Shown: positions 27,878 through 36,700, counted from the stretch's first letter. The stretch: DNA of 64,000 nt from Gallionellaceae bacterium (GCA_028714735.1 JAQTLU010000005.1:124001-188000), one strand, 5' to 3'. Notes: generated by a model from the letters alone, not told the origin. Made by a program: numbers and translations.

Positions 27878-28317
27878 ACAAGATCACCGCCACATTAGGC
27901 TCGTCCATATTGGGTGTCGGTGTTTGCTTTGCGTTGATTTGGCTGTCGCAGGCGCTTGGCGTATCGGTAAGGTTTCCCTCGCCGGGTGGCGAGGATGACT
28001 TTTCACTAAGGGCGATGTATTTCCTGTTCGGGGTTTGCCCCGCTTTTTTGCTCCTGGGCGCATACATTGGTCACGCCGGGTTCGGCAGCGCGCGAAAGTG
28101 GTTCGCCATGTGGGTCGGCACCTTGATCGGTGCGGTTTTCGTGTTTTCAGTTACCCACCTGCTTCAGCCCCAAATTGAATTGTTGTCTGATGATCGCTCT
28201 GCAAACTCCGCCGTTCTGGTGTTCTATTTGACCTGGGTCGCCACCTCTGCCCTTGGCGCTGTGGTTGCACGGCGTCTGCTCTTACAAAGCGTGATAAAGG
28301 GGTCTGGCTCGCAGTGA
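27874..28317 (+). CDS. Hypothetical multi-pass membrane protein
   Basis: A 147-residue protein with about four membrane segments (GSSILGVGVCFALIWLSQAL; FGVCPAFLLLGAYIGH; WVGTLIGAVFVFSVTHLL; VFYLTWVATSALGAVVARRLL). The start overlaps the stop of the Tae4-like gene (ATGA), so the two are coupled. Tae4 cognate immunity proteins (Tai4) are small periplasmic proteins, which this is not. An immunity role is therefore only a positional guess. Confidence 0.6.
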   Translation: MNKITATLGSSILGVGVCFALIWLSQALGVSVRFPSPGGEDDFSLRAMYFLFGVCPAFLLLGAYIGHAGFGSARKWFAMWVGTLIGAVFVFSVTHLLQPQIELLSDDRSANSAVLVFYLTWVATSALGAVVARRLLLQSVIKGSGSQ

Positions 28318-28413
28318 CCTCTACTTCTGGGGGCGATGAAAAATGGGGGGATTACCGAGGCGCCTGCGCGGGCGCCCGTTAGCTTTACCTTGTCTCCCGC
28401 GAAAGGCTCACAA

Positions 28414-28524
28414 ATGGCCAGCATCGTAAGCATCCTCGGAATGCTCGTCGGCACCACCGGCCTGTTCCTGGGCTTCTTTTTTCTGGCCACCGCGCCAGAC
28501 ACGTCGTTTGCAATCATGGGCTAA
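28414..28524 (+). CDS. Putative single-span membrane peptide
   Basis: A 36-residue product (MASIVSILGMLVGTTGLFLG...) with one membrane helix, preceded by GAAAGG. A longer frame opens at 28336. No family is recognised; small size makes it uncertain. Its end abuts a copy of the AAAGGGGCCAGGCT repeat. Confidence 0.3.
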   Translation: MASIVSILGMLVGTTGLFLGFFFLATAPDTSFAIMG

Positions 28525-28541
28525 AGGGGCCAGGCTCAATC
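28522..28541. repeat. Right-hand copy of the AAAGGGGCCAGGCT repeat
   Basis: TAAAGGGGCCAGGCTCAATC matches the copies at 25055 and 27122 and marks the right limit of the low-GC block. Host-like GC resumes directly after it. Confidence 0.65.
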
Positions 28542-28586
28542 AAATACGTTAAAGAAACCAAGCTCAGATTTATCAAGGAAACCACC

Positions 28587-29120
28587 ATGCAAAACCCCGC
28601 CTACGTAGTCGCCCTCGCCTTGGGCGGCATCATGTTGCTGTCGGTCTGCTACGTCTATGTCCGGCACCAGGTCCTGCAGGTGGGCGGCATGGCCATGTCG
28701 GGGTTTGCCGTGATCCTGGTGGGGATGTCGGTGTGGAAGAGCATCGATATCTCGGTCAGCGGCGCAGGCATCAGCGCCAAACTGGACCAGGCCATCAAGA
28801 CGGCCGACGAGGCCAAGGTGCAGGCCACCCTGGCCAAGGAGATCAGCGCCCAGAACCGCGAGGCCGCCGCCGCCCTGACCAACACCGTCCAGGTCATGAA
28901 GACGCAGGACACCCTGCGCAACCTCGGCCTTTATCGCGGTCCGCTGGATGGCGAACTGAGCGCGACTACCAAGCAGTCGCTGTTGCAGTTCCAGCAATCG
29001 CGCAGCCTGCCCGGAACCGCCACGCTCGATGAGCGCACCGTCTCGGCGCTCAGGATCAAGCCGATTGCGATCCTGCCCCGGATCGAACGTATCGACCCGG
29101 CCCGGATGCAGAATCCGTAA
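28587..29120 (+). CDS. Membrane-anchored protein with peptidoglycan-binding-like domain
   Basis: The 177-residue protein has two N-terminal membrane segments (YVVALALGGIMLLSVCYVYV; MSGFAVILVGMSVW), a helical stretch with coiled-coil character (KLDQAIKTADEAKVQATLAKE) and a C-terminal PG_binding_1-like repeat (LRNLGLYRGPLDGELSATTKQSLLQFQQSRSLPGTATLDERT). The last matches the usual L..LG.Y.G..DG..G..T..A...FQ pattern. A cell-wall-associated role is inferred. It stands alone between the foreign block and the next gene. Confidence 0.65.
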   Translation: MQNPAYVVALALGGIMLLSVCYVYVRHQVLQVGGMAMSGFAVILVGMSVWKSIDISVSGAGISAKLDQAIKTADEAKVQATLAKEISAQNREAAAALTNTVQVMKTQDTLRNLGLYRGPLDGELSATTKQSLLQFQQSRSLPGTATLDERTVSALRIKPIAILPRIERIDPARMQNP

Positions 29121-29269
29121 GCAAGCCATGCGTCGGTTGGGTGAGACACCCGGCACGGCCCGCCGCTTGCTCCGACCCGGCCGGGGCTGTCGGTAACGCG
29201 GCATCCCCGTCTATCCGGAACCGGCGGGCAGGCATAATGTCTCCTCCTGCTGAGGACAAGACCTTCACG

Positions 29270-30550
29270 ATGCCCGCCGACCCCATGCTTGTTTCCATCC
29301 GCCGATGCCTTTACCTGCTCCTGGTGTTGCTGGCCCTGCCGGCCTGGGCGACCCCTTTCCTGCCCACGCTGCCGCAGGCGCTGGGGCCGGAACAGGTGGC
29401 GCTGGTGATCAACGAGAACGACCCGGCCAGCGTGGCGGTCGGCGCCTACTACCAGGAACGCAGGGACATCCCGGCTGGCAACGTGATACGGGTGCGCTTC
29501 CGGGCCGATGTCTCGGCCCTGGGCCAGGACGAATTCGCCCGCCTGCGCGCGGAGGTGGAACGCCAGACCCCGGCCCACGTCCAGGCCTACGCCCTGGCCT
29601 GGACCCGGCCCTACCGGGTCGGCTGCATGGGCATCACCTCGGCCTTCGCCTTCGGCTACGACCCGGCCTGGTGCGCCGCCGGCTGCGGCCCGACCCGGGC
29701 CAGCCCTTACTTCAACTCGGACAGCATCGCGCCCTGGGACGACCTCCACATGCGCCCGGCCATGCTCCTGGCGGGGCGCAGCGTGGCCGAGGTAAAGACC
29801 CTGATCGACCGGGGCGTGGCGGCGGATCATACCTATCCGGCCGGGACCGCCTATCTGGTCAGCACCGCCGACAAGGCACGCAATGTGCGCGCCGTCATCT
29901 ATCCGGCCGTGGCCCGTTTGCTGGGCGGCGTGGTCACCATCGCCGAAGTGGATGCCGCACCGGAACCGCGCGACGACGTGCTGGCCCTGTTCACCGGCCA
30001 GGCTAAGGTGGCCGGGCTGGACCGGCTGGGTTTCCGGCCCGGTGCGGCGGCGGACCACCTGACCTCCACCGGCGGCCAACTCACCGATAGCAAGCAGATG
30101 AGCGTCCTGGAATGGCTGTCCGCCGGCGCCACGGCCAGCTATGGCACGGTGACCGAGCCGTGCAACCGGCCGCAGAAATTCCCCAATCCGGGCGTCTTCC
30201 TGGCCCATTACCTGGGCGGCGCCACCCTGCTGGAGGCGTACTGGAAGAGCGTCGCCTGGCCCGGCCAGGGCGTGTTCGTCGGCGAACCGCTGGCGCGGCC
30301 CTACGGCGCCCGCTGGCACGAGGACGCCAAGGGCGGCTGGGAACTGCAGGCCTACACCGCCCTGCCCCAGCATTACCGGGTGAGCGAGGCCCCGAGCGTG
30401 GTCGGCCCCTATCGGCCGGTCGGCCGGCTCACACTGAAGCCGGGCGCGAACCGGATTCCCATGCCCGAAGGCAAGGGGGTCTGGCGACTGAGCCCGGAAT
30501 TGCCGCCGGCCGCGGCTGGGCCGGCATCGTCAACGGTCCCGCCGGAATGA
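29270..30550 (+). CDS. TIGR03790-family secreted protein
   Basis: A roughly 426-residue protein with an N-terminal signal segment (CLYLLLVLLALPAWA). It matches the TIGR03790 pattern, a family of unknown function: QVALVINENDPASVAVGAYY, RRDIPAGNVIRVRF, CMGITSAFAFGY, and GATASYGTVTEPCN in the second half. Several conserved Cys are present. Three in-frame ATG codons (29237, 29270, 29285) are possible; none has a clear ribosome site. Confidence 0.8.
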   Translation: MPADPMLVSIRRCLYLLLVLLALPAWATPFLPTLPQALGPEQVALVINENDPASVAVGAYYQERRDIPAGNVIRVRFRADVSALGQDEFARLRAEVERQTPAHVQAYALAWTRPYRVGCMGITSAFAFGYDPAWCAAGCGPTRASPYFNSDSIAPWDDLHMRPAMLLAGRSVAEVKTLIDRGVAADHTYPAGTAYLVSTADKARNVRAVIYPAVARLLGGVVTIAEVDAAPEPRDDVLALFTGQAKVAGLDRLGFRPGAAADHLTSTGGQLTDSKQMSVLEWLSAGATASYGTVTEPCNRPQKFPNPGVFLAHYLGGATLLEAYWKSVAWPGQGVFVGEPLARPYGARWHEDAKGGWELQAYTALPQHYRVSEAPSVVGPYRPVGRLTLKPGANRIPMPEGKGVWRLSPELPPAAAGPASSTVPPE

Positions 30551-30573
30551 TGGGCCGGCCCTGAGCTTGTCCT

Positions 30574-30969
30574 TCAGCCGCCCCGGGTGCCTTTCTGGAT
30601 GAACTCGATCGGGTAGCCGTCCGGGTCGGCGACGAAGGCGATCACCGTGCTGCCATGCTGCATCGGCCCGGCCGGCCGGGTGACCTTGCCGCCCTTTTTC
30701 GTGACCTCTGCACAGGCCAGGTAGGCGTCGTCGACCTCCAGGGCGATGTGGCCGAAGCCGGTGCCCAGTTCGTAGTGGTCGACGCCCCAGTTGTAGGTGA
30801 GCTCCAGGACGGTGTGGTCGTCCTCGTCGCCATAGCCGACGAAGGCCAGGGTGAACTCGCCGCCGGGATAGTCCTTGCGGCGCAAGAGTTTCATCCCGAG
30901 CACCTCGGTGTAGAAGGTGATCGAGCGATCGAGGTCGCCCACTCTCAACATGGTGTGCAGCATGCGCAT
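30574..30969 (-). CDS. gloA: Lactoylglutathione lyase (glyoxalase I) GloA
   Basis: GloA isomerises the methylglyoxal-glutathione adduct to lactoylglutathione. The 131-residue product has the metal-binding His and Glu in [20 protein letters not shown] and [11 protein letters not shown], then the second pair in [11 protein letters not shown] and GYPIEFIQ. The second of three nearby ATGs (30969) has AGGAG at the best spacing; 30975 is also possible. It is convergent with the TIGR03790 gene. Confidence 0.95.
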   Translation of the reverse strand: MRMLHTMLRVGDLDRSITFYTEVLGMKLLRRKDYPGGEFTLAFVGYGDEDDHTVLELTYNWGVDHYELGTGFGHIALEVDDAYLACAEVTKKGGKVTRPAGPMQHGSTVIAFVADPDGYPIEFIQKGTRGG

Positions 30970-31106
30970 GGTCATCCACTCCTATCGACAGGTCATTGAG
31001 CAAGGCGGCGGCAGGATGCCGGCCTTGGAATATTGGGCCAGTCAGTCCGCTGGCATTGAAGTATTTTCTCGCACACTGGATCACCCAGGGGCGAAACGCC
31101 GAAGGC

Positions 31107-32063
31107 TCAGGGCCGGCGGAACAGATAGACCGTGCCGGCCAGTTCGGGCGGCAGCACCAAGCGGCCCAAGCCTTCATCTTCCATCATTTCGAAGCCGGTC
31201 TGGGCCCGGTAGTCCGTCCAGTTGCCGCTGGCGAAGCTGTGCCGGCTGCCAATCACGATGTACAGCTCGACCCCGGGGTCGGCAAACACCAGGCGCTCGA
31301 AGCCGTTGTTGGCCGGCGGCCAGGAACAGATCACCACGCGCGGCCGGAACCGCTTCAGGGCCTGCGCCGCATCCAGCTTCAGCACCGTGTCGGGATAGGT
31401 CACCGCGTGTTTCCAGCTGTAGTCGTCGGTAGCGCTGACCGGCACCCCGGCCTCGGCCAGGAAACGGCTCAGGGTGCCGTCGCCGGCGGCGATCTCCAGG
31501 CAGGCGCGGCCGTCGATCAGGCGCGCCAACGCATCGATCAGCGGACGCGAGTAGAAACAGTAGATGCCCTTGGCCTCGACCAGCGGCATCAGCAGGTTCT
31601 TCTGCCAGAGCAGGGGCCAGAACAGGCGGAACCAGGCCATCGAGACCGGCTTGCGCACCAGGTCGTGGGCGAACAGCAGGCGCTGGGCGACGAAGCCGTT
31701 GAACCAGTTGAAGCGTATCTTGCCGCCCTTGCCGCCGGCGGCGGCGGACAGGACATAGCCCTTGAGTGCCAGGTGAGCCATGCGGTGGCGGATCAGCCTG
31801 GCCAATGCGGCGGACTCAAGCTGTTGCCGGCCAGGCCGCCGGCCCACCCCCCTGGCCTGGGCCGGCAGCGGCGCGGCCAGGCCAGCCAGCCAGGTCTGCA
31901 GTTGTTCCGGCTTGCCGGTGGCGAAGATGTCCGCGAGCTCGGCCGACACCTTCGCCCAGTCCTGCGGGTAGCGCGTCTTCAGCTCGGCCAGCGGCGGCCC
32001 GGCACGCAGCCACTCGATGGCCTCCGCGGTCTCCCTGCCCGGCTTGCTGGCGGTCGCGCTCAC
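31107..32063 (-). CDS. SAM-dependent methyltransferase-like protein
   Basis: A 318-residue protein, GTG start. The C-terminal half has a methyltransferase-like nucleotide motif ALARLIDGRACLEIAAGDGTLSRFLAEAG and an acidic end to the next strand (VSATDDYSW). A catalytic-looking SWPPANNGFE follows. The N-terminal 150 residues are helical and unassigned. The substrate is unknown. It is the last gene of a six-gene minus-strand run, 17 bp after a CDF transporter. Confidence 0.6.
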   Translation of the reverse strand: MSATASKPGRETAEAIEWLRAGPPLAELKTRYPQDWAKVSAELADIFATGKPEQLQTWLAGLAAPLPAQARGVGRRPGRQQLESAALARLIRHRMAHLALKGYVLSAAAGGKGGKIRFNWFNGFVAQRLLFAHDLVRKPVSMAWFRLFWPLLWQKNLLMPLVEAKGIYCFYSRPLIDALARLIDGRACLEIAAGDGTLSRFLAEAGVPVSATDDYSWKHAVTYPDTVLKLDAAQALKRFRPRVVICSWPPANNGFERLVFADPGVELYIVIGSRHSFASGNWTDYRAQTGFEMMEDEGLGRLVLPPELAGTVYLFRRP

Positions 32064-32080
32064 GTCGGCGTCCCGACCGC

Positions 32081-32986
32081 TTATGCGACCCGGTCCAGGT
32101 CGCGGTCGATCTGCGAGACCGGATCTTCCCTGGGCTCCAGGTGGGTGGTGACATGGGCGTGCGGCACCACCCGCCGGATATCGGCCTCGATCCGCTCCGA
32201 CCAGTCATGGCCTTCCTGCACCGTCCACGCCCCCGGCGCCAGGATGTGCAGGGTGACGAAGGCGCGGCTGCCGGCCTGGCGGGTGCGCAGGGCATGGAAA
32301 TCGAGGCCCTGGGAGCGATAGCCGCCCAGCACCGCCTCGATGGCATTGATCTCCTCCTCGGGCAGGGAGACGTCCATCAGGCCGCCGGCGGAGCGGTGCA
32401 GCAGCTGCCAGCCGGTCCAGACGATGTTCGCCGCCACCACCAGCGCGATCACCGGGTCGAGCCAGAGCCAACCGGTCAGCCAGACCAGGCCGACCGCGGC
32501 GATGACCCCGACCGAGGTCCAGACGTCGGTGAGCAGGTGGTGGGCATCGGCCTCCAGGGTGATCGAGTTGTACCGGCGGCCGACGTCCATCAGGATGCGC
32601 GCGGTGGCCAGGTTGATGATCGAGGCGACCACCGACACCGCCAGACCGATGCCGATCGCCTCGATCGGTTGCGGATTCATCAGGCGATCGATCGCCGCAT
32701 AACCGATGCTGACGGCGGCGACCAGGATCAGGAAGCCCTCGAAGGCGCTGGAGAAGTATTCCGCCTTGCCATGGCCGTGAGCGTGGTTTTCATCGGCCGG
32801 GCGCGCCGCCAGCGACAGCATGGCCAGCGCCATCACCGCCCCGGCCAGGTTGACGAAGGACTCCAGGGCATCGGACAGCAGGCCGACCGAGCCGGTCAGC
32901 CACCAGGCCGCCCCCTTGAGCAGGATGGTGGCGAGCGCGGCCGCAATGGACAGCCAGGCGTAGCGTTTCAGAGAAAGTGGCGACAT
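32081..32986 (-). CDS. Cation diffusion facilitator (FieF/CzcD-like)
   Basis: A 301-residue Zn/Fe/Cd proton antiporter of the CDF family. Six membrane segments are visible, with [20 protein letters not shown] in helix II and [18 protein letters not shown] in helix V, giving the SDxxE and HxxxD transport-site ligands. A cytoplasmic C-terminal domain ([22 protein letters not shown]) follows. The His-rich loop is [11 protein letters not shown]. It lies 22 bp after a His-rich zinc-ribbon protein, which suggests shared metal handling. Confidence 0.93.
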   Translation of the reverse strand: MSPLSLKRYAWLSIAAALATILLKGAAWWLTGSVGLLSDALESFVNLAGAVMALAMLSLAARPADENHAHGHGKAEYFSSAFEGFLILVAAVSIGYAAIDRLMNPQPIEAIGIGLAVSVVASIINLATARILMDVGRRYNSITLEADAHHLLTDVWTSVGVIAAVGLVWLTGWLWLDPVIALVVAANIVWTGWQLLHRSAGGLMDVSLPEEEINAIEAVLGGYRSQGLDFHALRTRQAGSRAFVTLHILAPGAWTVQEGHDWSERIEADIRRVVPHAHVTTHLEPREDPVSQIDRDLDRVA

Positions 32987-33008
32987 GAGGTTCGTTCAGT
33001 CCGACGGA

Positions 33009-33314
33009 TCAGTCGAAGTCGAACAGATTACCCAACCAGGAGCGCCGACGCGAGTAGTGTTGGCCATGGCCGTAGCCGCCATGGCCATGATGGTCCTTGT
33101 GCTGCCTGTCTTCGTGGTGCCGATCATCGCCCTGGCAGCCGCCTGGCTGGCCGCGTAAATCCGGTGCGCCGACGCCCTGCTCCGCCTTCTCCATCAGCTT
33201 GTCGAGTTCGCCCCGATCCAGCCAGATGCCCCGGCACTGCGGGCAATAGTCGATCTCCACGCCCATCCGCTCGGTCATGAGCAGATCAGTCTCCTTACAT
33301 ACCGGGCATTTCAT
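33009..33314 (-). CDS. Zinc-ribbon (TFIIB-type) protein with His-rich tail
   Basis: The 101-residue protein begins with MKCPVCKETDLLM and has a second Cys pair in YCPQCRGIWLDRGELDKLMEKAE, the zf-TFIIB pattern. The tail is very His-rich (DDRHHEDRQHKDHHGHGGYG) and could bind metal. The ATG at 33314 has AAGGA upstream. It sits between an octahaem cytochrome gene and a CDF metal exporter, so a metallochaperone role is plausible but inferred. Confidence 0.85.
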   Translation of the reverse strand: MKCPVCKETDLLMTERMGVEIDYCPQCRGIWLDRGELDKLMEKAEQGVGAPDLRGQPGGCQGDDRHHEDRQHKDHHGHGGYGHGQHYSRRRSWLGNLFDFD

Positions 33315-33334
33315 GGTGGTCCTTTCAGGTTGGT

Positions 33335-34081
33335 TCAATCATCTTCCCGCTCACCGCCGCGGGACTCGCCGCCGCCTTCGCCGTGCCCTTCCACTTCGCC
33401 ACGGGCGCTGCGATGGCAGCGGACGCAGTTGTCGAGGTTGCGGATGCCCTCCTCGGCATGTTCCGCACGCATGTTGTCCGGCGTGTGTTCGTGGCAGCCA
33501 TAGCAGGTGTACTTGCGGTAGTCGTTGCCGACATGGCAGGTCGCGCACTTGGCGTTGTGGTCCGCGTCGAGCGGGAAATACTTGTCGTGGTCGAAGGTGG
33601 CGGGCGTCCAGCGTTCCGTGCCGTGGCAGGACGAGCACTCGCCGGCGACCTGGCGATGCAGGCTGTCGGTGGGCTTGTCGTGGCAGGAGGCGCATTGCCC
33701 GCGCGTCACGGCGTCGAGCAGGGAATGGGCGAAGCGGCCGCCGGCGCGGCGGTATTTCAGCACCCCGGCATGGTCGCCGTGGCAGGCCAGGCAATCGTTC
33801 TGCGCCAGCTTGGCGTGGAAGGCGGCCTTGCCGGGCTGGCCGGGGATGGCCGCGCCCTTGCTGGTGAACAGGCCGATGCGGTCGACCTGGTGGCATTCGA
33901 TGCAGCGGCTCGACGGCGTGCCGAAGAAATTGTCGTGGCAGGCATAGCAGTCTTTGGTCAGCGCCTTGTGGCCCTCGATCAGCGGACCCGGCGCCACCAT
34001 CAGGTGCGGGTAGATGAAGGAGAGCAGCGCCAGCGCGGCCAGGTTGGCGAGGAACAGGATGATGACGGTGCGGTACTTCAT
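33335..34081 (-). CDS. Membrane-anchored octahaem c-type cytochrome
   Basis: A 248-residue protein with an N-terminal membrane anchor (VIILFLANLAALALLSFIYP) and eight CxxCH motifs: CYACH, CIECH, CLACH, CASCH, CSSCH, CATCH, CYGCH and CVRCH. Additional His residues could serve as distal ligands, as in cytochrome c3/c7-like proteins. It probably moves electrons across the periplasm. It overlaps the preceding membrane-protein gene by four bases (ATGA) and follows a flavin/iron-sulfur reductase, making one electron-transfer module. The terminal electron acceptor is not evident. Confidence 0.9.
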   Translation of the reverse strand: MKYRTVIILFLANLAALALLSFIYPHLMVAPGPLIEGHKALTKDCYACHDNFFGTPSSRCIECHQVDRIGLFTSKGAAIPGQPGKAAFHAKLAQNDCLACHGDHAGVLKYRRAGGRFAHSLLDAVTRGQCASCHDKPTDSLHRQVAGECSSCHGTERWTPATFDHDKYFPLDADHNAKCATCHVGNDYRKYTCYGCHEHTPDNMRAEHAEEGIRNLDNCVRCHRSARGEVEGHGEGGGESRGGEREDD

Positions 34082-34656
34082 TGCCAGTTCCAGAACAGGA
34101 AGATGCTGACGATGTGGCCCAGGCCGAGCGCCACGAAGACCAGGGTGATCGGGAAGTGCACCGCGCGCCATTTCGCCATCAGCTCATAGGTCACCGCGTC
34201 CCAGAACAGCTCCTTTTCCATCTCGTCCTTGGCCATGCCCTTGAGGCTGTAGGTCTGCCGGCGCTCGGCGACGTGGCGACGGGAACGGTCGAGCAGGAAC
34301 TTGCCGATCAGGCCGCTGAACACGTTGAGCAGCATGGCCACGAGGGCCAGCCAGGGCAGGATGGCGTTGAAGTGGATGCCGGCGTGGATCAGCACCATCA
34401 GGGCGCCGAGCAGGGTGAAGGTCTCGTGCAGAGTCAACAGTTTGCGCGGGTTGCCGGAGCGGATCAGCCTGCGCTTGCGCAGCGAATAGCCAAACGAGAA
34501 CAGGATCAGCAGCGTACCGGGGATGCCCAGGTAGCGGCCGACCCAGACCAGGTCGAGCGCGTGCAGGGCATAGTCGCCGGCCAGGGTGGCGACGACCAGC
34601 AGCAGGAGCATCAGGACGAAGGGAACGACTTCCCGATTCAGTAATGAGGTATCCAT
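34078..34656 (-). CDS. Multi-pass membrane protein of an electron-transfer module
   Basis: A 192-residue protein with about five membrane helices. Paired His residues in LHETFTLLGALMVLIHAGIHF and in RAVHFPITLVFVALGLGHIVSIF could bind b-type haem, but this cannot be decided from sequence. The start overlaps the reductase stop (TGATG) and the stop overlaps the octahaem cytochrome start, so the three are probably translated together and form one membrane complex. Confidence 0.75.
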   Translation of the reverse strand: MDTSLLNREVVPFVLMLLLLVVATLAGDYALHALDLVWVGRYLGIPGTLLILFSFGYSLRKRRLIRSGNPRKLLTLHETFTLLGALMVLIHAGIHFNAILPWLALVAMLLNVFSGLIGKFLLDRSRRHVAERRQTYSLKGMAKDEMEKELFWDAVTYELMAKWRAVHFPITLVFVALGLGHIVSIFLFWNWQ

Positions 34657-35879
34657 CAGGCGGCGAGTACGAGTTCGGTGCGTGGTTGGGCCAGGCAGAG
34701 CAGGCAACTACCCGGCACGACGTCGAATTCCGGCAGCTGCTCGTAGGCCACCTCGCCGGATTCGATGCTGGTCTGGCAAGCCCCGCAGCAACCGGAGCGG
34801 CAGCCGGATTCGACCTTCACGCCACCGGCCTCGGCCAGTTCCAGCAGGGAACCGGCCTGCCAGTCGAGCCGGCGGCCGCTTCGGGAGAAGGTGACGCCGA
34901 GGGCCGGGCCGGCCTCTGGCTCAGGCGCGCGCCGGGTCACCGTGGCCGGGCCGAAGGCCTCGTAATGGATGCGCGCCGCTGCTACGCCCCAGTCCGCCAG
35001 GGCCGGCACCAGGGTCTCCATCATCGGCGCCGGGCCGCAGACGTAGAACTGGTAGGGCTTGATCTTGAGTTCCAGGCGCAGGCGATCGATGTCGACCCGG
35101 CCCTGATGCCGGTAATCCCGGCCCTGGACGTCGTCCGGTCCCGGACGGCTGAAGCAGACGTGCAGGCGCAGATTCGCGTGTCTCTGCGCCAGTTCGTCGA
35201 GCCGGGCGCGCATGACCATTTCGCTGCCGTCGCGGACGCCGTAGAACAGCTGGATTTCGCGTTCCGGCCGTGCCGCCAAGGCCGCGGAGAGCATGCTGAA
35301 GATGGGCGTGATGCCGATACCGCCGGCGACCAGGACCACCGGGCCGTCGCCGTTGACGTCGAGGTGGAAATGGCCGCTGGGCGCCTTTACCGCCAGGATG
35401 GCGTCCTCGCGGACATGGTCGTGGCAGTGGTTGGACGCCAGCCCGGCCGGCACCCGCTTGATGCTGATGCGGTAGTGTTCCGGGCAGGCCCGGTCCGACA
35501 GCGAGTAGCAGCGGACGATGGACTTGCTACCCCCACACGCCGGTTCGGCCACATCGAGCCGGAAGGTCAGGAACTGGCCGGGTAGGAAGGCCGGCAGCGG
35601 CTTGCCGTCGAGCGGTGCCAGATAGAAGGAGCAGACCTGACCAGCTATATCCTCGTATGCCCGGCGGGCGACCCGGAACTCGCGCCAACCCTCCCAGGCC
35701 GGCGCGGGACTGACGGGTTCGGCTACCGGCCCCGGCAATGGCTGGGGGCCGGCAACCCCCGCCTCGGCCTTGAGCGCCTGGTAGGATAGCCAGTAGCGGA
35801 AAAACGCCACCCCGGCATAGACCACCAGTTGGACGAAGATGATGAGCAGGATAAGGAGCAATAGCCCCTGCGTGGTCAT
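34656..35879 (-). CDS. FAD/[2Fe-2S] oxidoreductase with N-terminal membrane helix
   Basis: The 407-residue protein has one N-terminal membrane helix (LLLLILLIIFVQLVVYAGVAF), then a ferredoxin-NADP-reductase-type module: FAD site IVRCYSLSDR, NAD(P) site VLVAGGIGITPIFSML and YVCGPAPMMET. The C-terminus is a plant-type [2Fe-2S] ferredoxin domain with GCRSGCCGACQTSI and a fourth Cys in SCLLCLAQP. It would take electrons from NAD(P)H into a membrane/cytochrome chain. It is the first gene of its run, behind two palindromes. Confidence 0.88.
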   Translation of the reverse strand: MTTQGLLLLILLIIFVQLVVYAGVAFFRYWLSYQALKAEAGVAGPQPLPGPVAEPVSPAPAWEGWREFRVARRAYEDIAGQVCSFYLAPLDGKPLPAFLPGQFLTFRLDVAEPACGGSKSIVRCYSLSDRACPEHYRISIKRVPAGLASNHCHDHVREDAILAVKAPSGHFHLDVNGDGPVVLVAGGIGITPIFSMLSAALAARPEREIQLFYGVRDGSEMVMRARLDELAQRHANLRLHVCFSRPGPDDVQGRDYRHQGRVDIDRLRLELKIKPYQFYVCGPAPMMETLVPALADWGVAAARIHYEAFGPATVTRRAPEPEAGPALGVTFSRSGRRLDWQAGSLLELAEAGGVKVESGCRSGCCGACQTSIESGEVAYEQLPEFDVVPGSCLLCLAQPRTELVLAA

Positions 35880-35926
35880 GACGTACGGCCTCGGACAGAA
35901 GATTTGATTCAGGCGAGAGCCTAGTC

Positions 35927-35976
35927 AGACTGGATTAATCCAGTCTTAAGTCCGGACGAGGATATCCGGATATCCT
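35927..35976. promoter_or_regulatory. Two perfect palindromes upstream of the reductase operon
   Basis: A perfect 20-bp palindrome (AGACTGGATTAATCCAGTCT, 35927-35946) and an 18-bp palindrome built from two GGATATCC units (35959-35976) lie 48-97 bp before the reductase start. They look like operators of a dimeric repressor or activator. A related GGATATATCC core lies upstream of dsrA. The regulator is not identified. The second site also lies just past the end of the ygjP-like gene. Confidence 0.6.
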
Positions 35977-35989
35977 TTGCAGGATCGAC

Positions 35990-36700
35990 TCAGAACGCCA
36001 TGTAACGCGCCGAACCGGTGCGCAGTTGGACACGGGCAGTCTGGTAATCCGGACACAGGCGGGCCACCTCGCGCCAATAGGCCGGGGAATGGTTGCGCTG
36101 GCGGATATGGGCCAGTTCGTGGCAGATGACGTAGTCGATCTCGGCCTGGCTGGCCTTGACCAGGCGCCAGTTCAGGCCGACCACGCCCTTGGCCGACAGG
36201 CTGCCCCAGCGGGTGCGGGCATTGGACAGGCGCCAGGGCGGCAGCGCCAGGCCCAGGTGGCCGCACACGGCGGCCAGGCGCTCGGCAAGCACTTGCCCGG
36301 CCTGGCGGCGGTACCAAGCGGTCACTGCGTCGGCAACCTCGGCGGCCGCACACACCAGGCGCGCCCCCTCCAGCCATACCGGCCCGGCCCCGGCAGCGGG
36401 TGCAAGTGCCAGACTCAGCTCGCCGCCGAGATAAGGCAGCTTTGCGCCGTCCGCCCAGGCGGCTTCGGCCGGCCGGGGCACCAGTTGGGCCTGCAGCCAG
36501 GCGACATGCCGGGCCAGGAAGGCCTCGATCCTCGGCAGGGGCATCGCCAGCGGGGCGTTGACCTGGGCCTGGCCCTGGGCGTTGACCCGCAGGCTGAGGC
36601 TGCGCCGGGCGGAGCTGCGCTTGAGCAGGTAGTCGACGCGGCGGCCGGCCAGGTCCAGGCTGGCCATGGCCTGCTCGCGCCGGATGCGCCGACGGAACAT
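35990..36700 (-). CDS. YgjP-like (DUF45) zinc metallopeptidase
   Basis: A 236-residue protein of the M48-related YgjP family. The zinc motif is VICHELAHIRQRNHSPAYW, with HExxH and a further His. WGSLSAKGVVGLNWRLV and the N-terminal DYLLKRSSARRSLSLRV are family signatures. Substrates are unknown. The start overlaps the plsC stop (TGATG), a coupling common to this cluster. Confidence 0.9.
   Translation of the reverse strand: MFRRRIRREQAMASLDLAGRRVDYLLKRSSARRSLSLRVNAQGQAQVNAPLAMPLPRIEAFLARHVAWLQAQLVPRPAEAAWADGAKLPYLGGELSLALAPAAGAGPVWLEGARLVCAAAEVADAVTAWYRRQAGQVLAERLAAVCGHLGLALPPWRLSNARTRWGSLSAKGVVGLNWRLVKASQAEIDYVICHELAHIRQRNHSPAYWREVARLCPDYQTARVQLRTGSARYMAF

Noticed and set aside
27874-28317. 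Tai4-type immunity protein
   Set aside because: Tai4 proteins are small soluble periplasmic proteins; this one has about four membrane segments.
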